From NCBI GenBank assembly GCA_034437455.1, contig DAOTUB010000132.1, positions 1-12,664 of the forward strand: a stretch of 12,664 nucleotides of DNA, read 5' to 3'. The DNA is from DAOTUB01 sp034437455 (GTDB lineage Bacteria; Chloroflexota; Anaerolineae; B4-G1). Position numbers and translations under genes: made by a program. Within the stretch, counting starts at the first letter, position 1. The number at the start of each line of letters is the position of its first letter. Below the pieces are notes generated by a model. It was not told where the DNA came from. It searched no databases and was given only the letters and a program-made list of their open reading frames with translations. Shown piece after piece: positions 1 to 6,457 of this stretch.

Positions 1-2
1 TG

Positions 3-212
3 CTGCCCATCAAGTACCTCCTGGGGTCTCGTTACAATCTGTCCCAAGAGATAGCAGAGATATATCTAATTGTCAAGGTGCTTGGCGCATACTTCGCCAC
101 ATACCAAAAAAACTATGCTGAAAATGAATTTCAGGCATGTAGATCACAACTGGATCACTCGACATATATTGGGCGGAGTGCTCGCAGACAAGCTGCTCGA
201 CTACATAGCTAA
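3..212 (+). CDS. Possible 3' end of a plus-strand gene, unknown function (partial at left edge)
   Basis: Frame 3 on the plus strand is open from the left edge of the window to a TAA at 210-212, giving 69 residues with no start inside the window. The predicted residues look protein-like: a hydrophobic/amphipathic stretch (LPIKYLLGSRYNLSQEIAEI, then YLIVKVLGAYFATY) is followed by a polar, basic tail ending QAARLHS. No family is recognised. An open frame of this length could arise by chance in about one window edge in several, so the case rests on residue composition and on the position: it would converge on the minus-strand genes with a hairpin-rich intergenic region between. The local base composition is more AT-rich than in the genes to the right. 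Confidence 0.35.
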   Translation: MPIKYLLGSRYNLSQEIAEIYLIVKVLGAYFATYQKNYAENEFQACRSQLDHSTYIGRSARRQAARLHS

Positions 213-242
213 TGCCACCTCCCTCTATGTGTCACTTCCCGC

Positions 243-352
243 CAGGCATTAACGGTTAATTCCGCCTGTTTGACCCTCTTATCAGCCCAAAACCCCTGGT
301 GGCGGAGGGGGTTAATGCCGGGCGGCATTAACCCATTCAGGCGGCATTAACT
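243..352. repeat. Cluster of GGCATTAAC repeats in both orientations
   Basis: The 9-nt word (A/G)GCATTAAC occurs at about 244-252, 324-332 and 344-352 in forward orientation. It occurs inverted as GTTAATGCC at 311-319. At 247-259 the first copy is part of the palindrome ATTAAC-G-GTTAAT. The last copy supplies the stop codon of the minus-strand gene at 347-967. The cluster fills the space between the end of the putative plus-strand gene and the end of the minus-strand genes. Confidence 0.6.
309..334. terminator. Perfect hairpin between convergent gene ends (possible bidirectional terminator)
   Basis: GGGTTAATGCC (309-319) and GGCATTAACCC (324-334) are perfect 11-bp inverted arms around a 4-nt loop GGGC. 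It lies 13 bp past the stop of the minus-strand gene at 347. No uninterrupted U-tract follows on either strand, so it is not a textbook intrinsic terminator. It could act as an RNA 3'-end stabiliser or be part of a repeat element. A second small inverted repeat, CCCCT/AGGGG (293-297 and 306-310), sits immediately to its left. Confidence 0.4.
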
Positions 353-967
353 CTGATGCTTCACCAACCACACGTTTTCCACCCGGCTTCTCTCCATATC
401 GCCCATCCACAACGTCAGGACGCGGTCTCCCGCCCAGTCCAGGATTTCTTTCTTGATAGCCTCTGTCGCTTCCTCCGACGGGGTGATCACGCAAAAGTGT
501 CCATCGGTTGCCGCATAGTAGAGCCTCCACTTTTGCAACCGCTCCTCGGGGTTCTTGTACGTCGCCCGCTCACATTCGACGTACAGCGCCTCACCGCTGT
601 CCTGCTCGCTGATCAGCAAATCCGGCTGGTACACCTCTCCACTCTCCAATGGCACGTTATCGGGGAACAGCTTGACCTCATATTCGGCTCGCCACAACAG
701 TTCGGCGGCCTCCAGGTTTAGCGCCGCGTGCTCCTTGCTCTTGTGCCGCTTGAGCAACGCGGTGGCGTGGGAGGGGCCGGGAGGCTCGCCGCGGAACAGC
801 TTGTAGATGTCTTTGCCACGCTCCGTCAGCCGGATCAGATACCGGGGACGCCAGCCTTGCGTCTCTTTGCGCGGCTTGATGATCTCGATCAGCTCCGCCT
901 CCTCCGCGCGCCTAAAGGCCCGACGGATGCTATCCCAATCCTTCTTGATGTTCCACCACTGTGCCAA
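347..967 (-). CDS. Winged-helix plus PD-(D/E)XK-like protein, 5'-truncated (replication-relaxation-like); probable pseudogene
   Basis: The frame encodes 206 residues. Residues 1-60 look like the end of a winged helix: a recognition-helix-like segment (IRRAFRRAEEAELIEI), then a basic wing and LTERGKDIY. Residues 75-165 resemble a restriction-nuclease-like fold, with QPDLLIS (Asp116), a beta strand ALYVECER (Glu131, Glu133) and a following YYAATDGHFCVITPS. The arrangement recalls the Streptomyces-type replication-relaxation family, whose members are often plasmid- or element-borne; that match is from memory of the family pattern. The only possible start is a TTG directly preceded by an in-frame TAG (968-970), with no good ribosome site. 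The frame upstream of the TAG stays open into the neighbouring 4Fe-4S gene and reads LALQQDIDE before the stop. The helix therefore looks interrupted, and the N-terminal DNA-binding part is missing. I favour a broken gene; a short functional protein from the TTG remains possible. Confidence 0.6.
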   Translation of the reverse strand: MAQWWNIKKDWDSIRRAFRRAEEAELIEIIKPRKETQGWRPRYLIRLTERGKDIYKLFRGEPPGPSHATALLKRHKSKEHAALNLEAAELLWRAEYEVKLFPDNVPLESGEVYQPDLLISEQDSGEALYVECERATYKNPEERLQKWRLYYAATDGHFCVITPSEEATEAIKKEILDWAGDRVLTLWMGDMERSRVENVWLVKHQS

Positions 968-1010
968 CTACTCGTCGATGTCCTGCTGCAAGGCTAACCC
1001 GTCCCCGCGA

Positions 1011-1895
1011 TCAACACGACTCAAAGTCGGGACTGGGGCACTGGTGCATACACTTGCCACAAAAGTCTATGAACCCCATTGCATACAAGCCCCGATCTGC
1101 GATGTGGCGGTTGACATCAGCTCGAACCAGATCGGCTTGGGTGATCGTCTCCGGTGGATCAAAATGGGTGCGGCTACCGGACCCTTGAGTGAATCCATCC
1201 AAACACCAGCGACAGCGATTGTGGTCGAGGGCAGCGTATCGAAAGGTACGTCCAGCCATCGAGAATTCCTGTGCCACGTCTTTGCTGATCGCGCCAACCG
1301 GACAAGCTTGAACACACAAGTAGCCGCAGCGGTCAGGCTGACAGAGGGTCTGCAATTCCACGATGTCGGCAGCCTCTAAGGGAGCCTCGGTGATGATGGC
1401 AACGAGTCGCTGGCGCGCTCCATACTGGGGTGTGAGAAAGATGTTGCTCCATCCAAATGTCCCCAGCCCGGCAGCCAATGCTGCGTGCTTGATGGAGAGA
1501 TCGCCCAGGTAACGGCCAGTTTCCTCCATCTCTTCCCAGTATCGGTAGCGGGAGAGGGCGTAGGAAGGCGGGATGGGCAAGCTGCGGTAACCACGCGATT
1601 CGAGGACTTTGGCAACCTTTAGCCCCACGCGTGACAGTTCCCAATTCAATTCGGCGAAACCGAACAGCATATAGGGAGTCGGCAAGCGGCCCGGCTCTCG
1701 GTAGGTACCCCAGACGTCGCCGATGGCACGAGGGTAGCTGATTCCGATCACGACCACCGAGCGTGCCTGTGGCATATATGTGTTGGGATGGGTCTTTTCT
1801 GGCCCGGTATCGAAGCGGCTCACGGGGGCAAAACCGACGATGTCGGCCCCGGAACTAAGCGCGATCGAACGAATTTCCTGTGAGAATGGTTCCAT
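1011..1895 (-). CDS. QueG/reductive-dehalogenase-like 4Fe-4S protein
   Basis: The product is a 294-residue cytoplasmic iron-sulfur protein. The N-terminal half carries the pattern of the epoxyqueuosine reductase/reductive dehalogenase superfamily: ADIVGFAPVSRF near residue 17, a MPQARSVVVIGISYP strand at 41-55, and KHAALAAGLGTFGWSNIFLTPQYGARQR at 136-163 (shown here in two overlapping parts only by key residues: GLGTFGW and LTPQYG). A ferredoxin-like segment follows: Cys185, Cys190, Cys194 and Cys198-Pro. Then come Cys228/Cys231 and Cys279-x2-Cys282-x3-Cys286-Pro near the C-terminus, enough for two 4Fe-4S clusters. It is shorter than typical QueG and lacks its C-terminal repeat region, so I do not assign queG; a generic corrinoid-type or electron-transfer reductase is safer. 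The start chosen is ATG at 1893-1895, with GAGGAG seven bases upstream; a TTG eight codons earlier has no such site. A sigma70-like promoter lies at 1962-1990. Confidence 0.85.
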   Translation of the reverse strand: MEPFSQEIRSIALSSGADIVGFAPVSRFDTGPEKTHPNTYMPQARSVVVIGISYPRAIGDVWGTYREPGRLPTPYMLFGFAELNWELSRVGLKVAKVLESRGYRSLPIPPSYALSRYRYWEEMEETGRYLGDLSIKHAALAAGLGTFGWSNIFLTPQYGARQRLVAIITEAPLEAADIVELQTLCQPDRCGYLCVQACPVGAISKDVAQEFSMAGRTFRYAALDHNRCRWCLDGFTQGSGSRTHFDPPETITQADLVRADVNRHIADRGLYAMGFIDFCGKCMHQCPSPDFESC

Positions 1896-1902
1896 AGGAC
1901 AG

Positions 1903-1908
1903 CTCCTC
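1903..1908 (-). promoter_or_regulatory. Ribosome binding site deciding the start of the 4Fe-4S gene
   Basis: On the minus strand GAGGAG is followed by seven bases and ATG (1893-1895). This places translation start at the ATG rather than at the TTG eight codons upstream. Confidence 0.75.
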
Positions 1909-1961
1909 TGTTTGGTCAAACAGCATAATGACCAGCGCTTGTGCGACCGGCAGCGGTTATA

Positions 1962-1990
1962 ATTATACTCTTATTGGGGATTTGGGGCAA
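1962..1990 (-). promoter_or_regulatory. Sigma70-type promoter for the 4Fe-4S gene
   Basis: On the minus strand TTGCCC (1985-1990) and a perfect TATAAT (1962-1967) are separated by exactly 17 bp. A start site near 1955 would give a leader of about 60 nt before the ATG at 1895. The promoter overlaps the last codons of the truncated methyltransferase frame, so the intact gene has its own transcription source behind the decayed region. Confidence 0.6.
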
Positions 1991-2423
1991 AAACGCTGAG
2001 AGCAGCAAGTATACATACGGATGGGACTGCACCGCGATGCCAGCTCACCTCTCGCTCCAACTGTTTTGGCGAGTTATCCAGGACAGTCAATTTTGCTCCG
2101 GACGCAGCAAGGATCGGGCCTTGCTGCCCTCCGCCCGAAGCCAGGCAGAGGACGTCAATCGGACGTTGTTTATCCGCCGGATGCTGTCTATCCGCCGGAT
2201 GCTGTTTATCCGCCGGATGCTGTTTATCCGCCGGATGCTGTCTATCCGCACCCTCCAGATCGGGGAACCACGTTCTCGGGACCGGCTTTGAGGGCGTCAA
2301 AAGAATTTCCCATTCTCCTTGCCTTGCGGCGGCGATCACCGCCTCGCTGACCGGAATAGTCCACTTGTTTCCACGTTCAACTTCTCTATCCCAGGCGATG
2401 CGATTGTACGCTCTAATGTTCAT
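1971..2423 (-). pseudogene. Truncated class I SAM-dependent methyltransferase carrying an 18-bp repeat insertion
   Basis: The frame begins MNIRAYNRIAWDREVERG and reads as the N-terminal half of a Rossmann-fold methyltransferase. It has a helix rich in aromatic/charged residues, then PVPRTWFPDLEG, then the SAM-binding loop VLCLASGGGQQGP (residues 91-103) and the acidic strand end LTVLDNSPKQLE (112-123). Family resemblance stops after LERE (about position 2049). The remaining 25 residues look like out-of-frame or non-coding sequence, so the C-terminal half that completes the fold is missing. Members of this family are usually around 250 residues. Between FPDLEG and IDVLCLASGGG lies a 30-residue insert of five hexapeptides (ADRQHP/ADKQHP), encoded by the 18-bp array at 2160-2249. 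The loss of the 3' half makes it a pseudogene. It starts 57 bp after the serine hydrolase stop. Confidence 0.75.
2160..2249 (-). repeat. Tandem array of five 18-bp units inside a coding frame
   Basis: Five contiguous units of GCGGAT(A/G)(A)ACAGCATCCG type, read on the minus strand, occupy 2232-2249, 2214-2231, 2196-2213, 2178-2195 and 2160-2177. The first four differ only at one A/G position. The last carries two changes and is the oldest or most decayed. Each unit starts CGGAT and ends ATCCG, so a 5-bp stem with a 7-nt loop is possible within a unit, and ATCCG-C-CGGAT forms at each junction. Unit length is a multiple of three, so the methyltransferase frame stays open and gains (ADxQHP)5. 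There are no spacers. Confidence 0.92.
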
Positions 2424-2480
2424 ATCTGCTCTTCCCCCTCTCTCTTGCCTTCCACACCACGGTCAAAATATCGCTAAACA

Positions 2481-3941
2481 TCATCTCTCTTCCTCCACTC
2501 GGGTCAAGTCTGCTTTTCCAATCAAAATGCCATTGAGGTCAAACCATTGTAACGTTGTCCCGTCCAAGACGACGTAAAAGCAAGCCTTCTCGCCTTCGTC
2601 CAGTTCGTCCCATTGACGGCAAACTTTGTCGCCTTCAACCCACCACTTTCCGGTATCTACAAGCTCTCCCGATTCTCTTACCGTCACTGTCATCGTGCCG
2701 TCTGGAGCATAGGATGTGATGTTCTGTTCTTTAAGGCCATCCAAATGTCTTATGGTGGATTCTCCCCAGGTCTCGCACAGATTATCGGCCGTGACCTGAA
2801 CACCCTCGACTGCTTCAATCATCGGGGCATCGCCGATATCCGTCTCGCCAGCCGCGTCCAGAATGAGCCACAAGAGCGGGCCGATCTCTCTATTTCCAAT
2901 ATCTACATTTCCGCTGTCGGTGTCAACCCGGTGGACGATCACCAGGTTGCGGTAAGGGAATACGATGACATAATGGCCACGATAACCCGCCGCGAAAGAG
3001 CTGTGCTCTTTCACCTGGACGTTGGGAAGCAGTCCGCCCTTGGTGCCAGTCCACCACATATAGCCGTAGCCGCTGTCGGTGCCGATTACGGAGTGAGAGG
3101 CTGTGCTTTCCCGTACCCAATCCGCCGGGATGATCTGCTGGTCTTACCAGCGGCCTTTACGCAGGAACAAGAGACCGAAGCGAGCCAGATCACGGCTGCT
3201 CATGCGGAAGGGATAGGCAGGATGGATCGAATCCAGGCCGGTCTCGTACCGGCAGTCATCAACTTCGAAATCCTCCATCTGCAAGAGCTGGGCAATGCGC
3301 CGGTCGAACTCTTCGAATATCTTGGCGCCGGTTTCCTGTTCAAAGATCGTGCCCAGGGCGTTGAAATCCCAGTTGTTGTAGTACCAGAACGTGCCAGGTG
3401 CGTGACTGTACCGTTCTGGACGGTCGGCCTTCATGCTCGCAGATTCAAACAACGCTGGGTGATAGATGCCCGATCGGGCCTTGATGAGATCACCCACAGT
3501 GGCTTGCTTCTCTGCTGGCGTCAGCGAGGGTTCGTTGTCATCAATGCCCAGCTCCTCCATCGTCTTGGACAGGTCAATATGACCCTCGTCCACGTGGATG
3601 CCGATCAGCGCGCTGAGCAGGCTCTTTCGCATCGAGTGGCACTTGTATTTCCGCCTTATATCGCCCCAGGCATCCACCACGATGCCGTCATCCACGATCA
3701 TCACGGCCGCCGAGCCGATCCTCTCCGAATAGGCTCGCGCCACGGCCAGCTTCTCTGACGACCATCCGAGCTGTTCTGGAGTTTCTGCCTTTTGCCAAAC
3801 TTTGCCTGGGTAAACGCCCTCAGAAGTGCTGTCAGAGGGCGCCCAGTTGATCTTTGCACAGGCAGCAAGAATCGAAAAAGCGACGAAAATAAAGACAGCT
3901 GCGGTCGGTAAACCTTGTCGAGTCTTTGTGATTCTCTTCAT
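2481..3941 (-). pseudogene. Class-C beta-lactamase-type serine hydrolase lipoprotein, interrupted by an in-frame TAA
   Basis: One frame spans 486 codons broken by TAA at 3144-3146. The first part (265 residues from ATG 3941, with AGGAGA seven bases upstream) has a lipoprotein signal with lipobox LAAC (Cys28), the nucleophile motif SMRK (Ser103, Lys106) and a Tyr-x-Asn site in WYYNN (Tyr188, Asn190). After the stop the same frame continues DQQIIPADWVRES, then MWWTG and the third-motif region AAGYRGHYV (residues 317-325), so all three catalytic elements of the PBP4/EstB/class-C fold are split between the halves. A further domain of about 105 residues follows (GKWWVEGDKVCRQW, FYVVLDGTTLQWFDLNG); it resembles small beta domains found after such hydrolases. 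A single substitution from CAA, GAA or AAA would explain the stop. The split makes an active product unlikely unless there is readthrough. It follows the MFS gene after 107 bp. Confidence 0.85.
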
Positions 3942-3948
3942 AGTGCGT

Positions 3949-3954
3949 TCTCCT
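3949..3954 (-). promoter_or_regulatory. Ribosome binding site fixing the serine hydrolase start
   Basis: AGGAGA on the minus strand is followed by seven bases and ATG at 3939-3941. This excludes the longer open frame reaching back to 4145, which would overlap the MFS gene and destroy the lipoprotein signal peptide. Confidence 0.7.
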
Positions 3955-4028
3955 CTTCTAATCTCTGGCTTCCAACCTCTTCCGCTATCCTTGCCACTGA
4001 TAGAACGTTCGACAGCGCGTTCCGCTGC

Positions 4029-4050
4029 GAGAAAGCGTCTCCGCTTTCTC
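4029..4050. terminator. Hairpin overlapping the MFS stop codon
   Basis: GAGAAAGCG (4029-4037) and CGCTTTCTC (4042-4050) form a perfect 9-bp stem with a 4-nt loop. It includes the last two plus-strand-facing bases of the MFS stop codon (TGA at 4049-4051). No U-run follows on the minus strand, so it is more likely an mRNA 3'-end stabiliser or attenuator between the MFS gene and the serine hydrolase than a strong terminator. Confidence 0.4.
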
Positions 4051-5299
4051 AAGGGTGCTTTTTCCCTTCGATATCGGCGACTTGCGGAATGAACGGCATT
4101 GCGGCGATCATAATCGTGATGCCAATACCAGCGCACAACATCCACGACTGTATTCCGAACAGATCCGTGAACGGACCGGCCAACGCCAATCCCAACGGCG
4201 CCATCAGCGAGCGAAGCGCGCGGAGCGTTGCGAACACCCGCCCTTGCATGTCAGGGATAACCAACACCTGGAGTAACGCCTGGCCTGCCCCGTTACCAAA
4301 CGATAGGCCGACGCCTACCAGGAACATGGCCCCAACTGCCAGGAAGATGCCATTCACAGGCGCTGTCCCAATCACCACCATCATCAGTCCAAGTAGCCCC
4401 GTCCCGATGATCATCGTGTGTATGCGCTTCCCAAAGCCGCCCCACGCACCGAGTAACGCGCCGCCCACCAGCATCCCGACGCCCAATGCAGTTTCCATCC
4501 AGCCCAGTTGGAGTGCGTCGCCCTCAAAGTATTCAAAGACAATGAGTGACAGAAGCGCAAAGGCCGGGACGAGCATAAAGTTCAACATCATCGAGATCCC
4601 GGTGACAATCGCCAGCCCGGGCCACGTCCAGACGTACTTGAAACTGCTTTTCACGTCTCGCCACATGGAGGCCTGCTCTTCCGTCGTGCTCCGTCCCGGT
4701 TGTGGGACTTGGACAAAGAGGAGTGACGTCACGGCAATGATCGCCGTCGCCACATCAATGGTCAGAATGCCCTGGATGGGCAGAGTTTCAATCAACAGCG
4801 CCCCGGCAGGCGGAGCCAGAATCGCGGTTGCCCCCGCCAACACCTGGTTCAGACCACCGATCCGCGTCAATTGGCTTGTGGGAATCATCAACGTGGTAGA
4901 CGCAGTGAAGGCCGAGGCGTGCATCGTCTGCCCCAGTGCGGCGGCGAACAGCAGCACATAAATGTGCCAAATCTGTGCCATGCCCAGGCAAAACAGCAGG
5001 GCCAATAGAATCGTGACCAAAGCCGTCAGCGCGTCGGCGGTCTGCATCACATAGCGGCGATTCCAGCGGTCAATCCATACGCCGATAAACGGACCGAGTA
5101 CCGTCCTCGGCAATATCTGGACCAACGTCGCAAGCGTCAGCACCATCGCGGAGCGACTCTGCACCGTCAGATACCAGACGAGTGCAAACTGCACGATCTC
5201 ACTACCGAATATCGAAATGGCCTGGCCCGTCCAGATGATGAGAAATGGCCTCATTGAGCGGGTTTCTGCTATTTTGGTGGTTTGGGAGATTTCAGTCAC
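4049..5299 (-). CDS. MFS exporter, macrolide-efflux (MefA/TetV)-like
   Basis: The product is a 416-residue polytopic membrane protein with about twelve hydrophobic helices, the usual size for the major facilitator superfamily. The loop after helix 2 carries the MFS motif A form GVWIDRWNRR (residues 73-82; Asp77, Arg81, Arg82). A central hydrophilic loop (about 205-225, PQPGRSTTEEQAS) separates the two six-helix halves. PDMQGRVFATLRALRSLMAPLG in the second half (key residues QGRVFA and APLG) matches the drug-efflux branch that includes macrolide exporters, where GRVxA and a small-residue helix are typical. The substrate cannot be read from the sequence. The start is GTG at 5299 with GAGG seven bases upstream; an internal ATG at codon 16 is less well placed. 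It follows the acetyltransferase after 30 bp, so the two are probably co-transcribed. Confidence 0.88.
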   Translation of the reverse strand: MTEISQTTKIAETRSMRPFLIIWTGQAISIFGSEIVQFALVWYLTVQSRSAMVLTLATLVQILPRTVLGPFIGVWIDRWNRRYVMQTADALTALVTILLALLFCLGMAQIWHIYVLLFAAALGQTMHASAFTASTTLMIPTSQLTRIGGLNQVLAGATAILAPPAGALLIETLPIQGILTIDVATAIIAVTSLLFVQVPQPGRSTTEEQASMWRDVKSSFKYVWTWPGLAIVTGISMMLNFMLVPAFALLSLIVFEYFEGDALQLGWMETALGVGMLVGGALLGAWGGFGKRIHTMIIGTGLLGLMMVVIGTAPVNGIFLAVGAMFLVGVGLSFGNGAGQALLQVLVIPDMQGRVFATLRALRSLMAPLGLALAGPFTDLFGIQSWMLCAGIGITIMIAAMPFIPQVADIEGKKHP

Positions 5300-5329
5300 A
5301 AGGTCGCCTCTTTTTTTGACTACACGCGG

Positions 5330-5878
5330 TTATGTTTGGTTCTTTGCCAGTCTGGCGTATACGATTTGATCGAGAATTGTGCCATCTTTGACCACACTGG
5401 CTCTGAGGACACCCTCTCTAAGGAATCCTGCCTTTTCCAGAACACGTACTGATGCCAGATTACGCGCGAATGGTTCTGCGTAAATCCGATTCAGCGGAAA
5501 CTGTTTGAAAGCGTACTCAGTCAATGTACACACCGCTTCGGTCATGATGCCGCGTCCCCAGAAAGGTTCTGCCAGCCAATAGCCTAACTCTGCATTACGA
5601 TGGTGAACGTCATCGCCGAACATCAAACCGATGCCCCCAATCGGTTCCTCTGCGGATGCGATGGCAAAAGATTGCTCCGGGTCCTCTTGGGACGCATGCT
5701 CAATCCACCACCTGGCATCATCAATGGTATAGGGATACGGGAACACATCTCGCAGATTGAGCCAGATTTTCCGGTTGTTCGCATACTTTTGCAGTGATTC
5801 GACATCGGTATCGCGCCAACTGCGGACCATGCATTCTCCAAAGGGTAGTCTCGTATTGTGCTCACTTGAGAAACTCAT
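5330..5878 (-). CDS. GNAT-family N-acetyltransferase, RimJ/RimL type
   Basis: The product is a 182-residue cytoplasmic acetyl-CoA-dependent acyltransferase. The N-terminal part has MVRSWRDTDVESLQKYANN (residues 18-36), the usual RimJ/RimL opening. AELGYWLAEPFWGRGIMTEAV (key residues 97-115) contains the acetyl-CoA pyrophosphate-binding motif WGRG (107-110). The C-terminal part has the typical ARNLASVRVLEKAGFLREG (138-156), in which Asn140 is the conserved residue of the family. The acceptor (ribosomal-protein amino terminus, antibiotic or other amine) cannot be told from sequence. The start chosen is ATG 5878, with AGGAG six bases upstream (5885-5889); a TTG two codons earlier falls inside that spacing. 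It lies 37 bp after the ICMT-like gene and 30 bp before the exporter, suggesting one transcript. Confidence 0.9.
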   Translation of the reverse strand: MSFSSEHNTRLPFGECMVRSWRDTDVESLQKYANNRKIWLNLRDVFPYPYTIDDARWWIEHASQEDPEQSFAIASAEEPIGGIGLMFGDDVHHRNAELGYWLAEPFWGRGIMTEAVCTLTEYAFKQFPLNRIYAEPFARNLASVRVLEKAGFLREGVLRASVVKDGTILDQIVYARLAKNQT

Positions 5879-5915
5879 ATTCAACTCCTGCCCAGCCCAC
5901 TTTTCGTAAACTCGA

Positions 5916-6440
5916 TCACTTCCTACCTCCTCGTAAAAGACGTATCATACCCAGGACGATATTGAACCGTGGCACCCGCTGGAGATACTGCTCGTAGGGT
6001 TCTCCAAACTGAGCGAGACAGAATCTCTCCTCCCTCACGGCTTGCAGGCAGAAGAATGTGGCTCCTGCGACCGCAAGCAGGACGGCGATCCAGTGTTGGG
6101 ACAACAGAGTGAACCCACAGGCGAGGAATATGTAGCCGAGGTACTGCGGGTGACGGGTGATGGCGTACAGGCCCCGGTCCACGACGCTGTTTGCCTGCAT
6201 ATAGGTCTGGTCATCTTTTGCTCCGCCGTGCTTTGCGAGCAGGTAGAACGGCCCAAAGATGAAAACACCGGCCAGCAGTAACACAAACACCCCTGCCCCG
6301 CGCAGAACTGGATTGCCGCCTCGTGGAATGAACTGGGTGAAGACGATGAGGGAAACAGTCGCCACTGAAGCGAGCCAGGCATACAGTTTTGGCGGTTTCG
6401 GCTGGTAGTCATCGTTCGGGGTTGTGACTTTTTCGATCAT
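5916..6440 (-). CDS. Isoprenylcysteine carboxyl methyltransferase (ICMT/PEMT)-family membrane protein
   Basis: The product is a 174-residue integral membrane protein with about four to five hydrophobic segments (20-38, 46-70, 98-113, 117-133). The family signature is complete: ITRHPQYLGYIFLACGF (94-110), with the His-Pro-x-Tyr substrate/SAM region, and then VREERFCLAQFGEPYEQYLQRVPRF (135-159), with Glu137-Glu138 and the Y-x2-Y-x5-R-F-like end. Bacterial members of this group methylate small or lipid acceptors with S-adenosylmethionine; most have no known substrate. The start is ATG 6440 with GGAGGT five bases upstream, a very strong site. It begins 17 bp after the stop of the Ntn-hydrolase gene. 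Confidence 0.88.
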   Translation of the reverse strand: MIEKVTTPNDDYQPKPPKLYAWLASVATVSLIVFTQFIPRGGNPVLRGAGVFVLLLAGVFIFGPFYLLAKHGGAKDDQTYMQANSVVDRGLYAITRHPQYLGYIFLACGFTLLSQHWIAVLLAVAGATFFCLQAVREERFCLAQFGEPYEQYLQRVPRFNIVLGMIRLLRGGRK

Positions 6441-6457
6441 CTTTTACCTCCAATCGC

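Noticed and set aside
70..252. Plus-strand open frame starting at TTG, 60 codons
   Set aside because: It overlaps the more protein-like frame 3 at 3-212, lacks a ribosome site and resembles no protein.
913..930. CGGATGCTATCCC in the nuclease-like gene as another copy of the 18-bp repeat
   Set aside because: Only the first eight bases match, and the encoded residues (DSIRRAF) fit the winged-helix sequence naturally.
2160..2249. Tandem 18-bp units as a CRISPR array
   Set aside because: Units are contiguous with no spacers, are too short for CRISPR repeats, lie inside a coding frame, and no cas gene is present.
968..3146. In-frame TAG (968-970) and TAA (3144-3146), both replaceable by glutamine codons, as evidence of a reassigned UAR code
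   Set aside because: Large intact genes in the window end with UAA, UAG or UGA at the expected places and use CAA/CAG for glutamine with no internal UAR. Gene decay explains both stops better.
2613..3758. Long plus-strand open frame of 381 codons
   Set aside because: It lies antisense to the serine hydrolase, whose catalytic motifs and lipobox define the true frame; its translation has no recognisable domain.
3942..4145. Extended N-terminus of the serine hydrolase back to 4145
   Set aside because: It would overlap the MFS gene, places a very basic segment before a lipoprotein signal, and the ribosome site supports the ATG at 3941.
3915..4961. Plus-strand open frame of 348 codons, very rich in Ser, Pro and Asn
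   Set aside because: It is the complement of the MFS exporter, and its composition is what antisense reading of hydrophobic helices gives.
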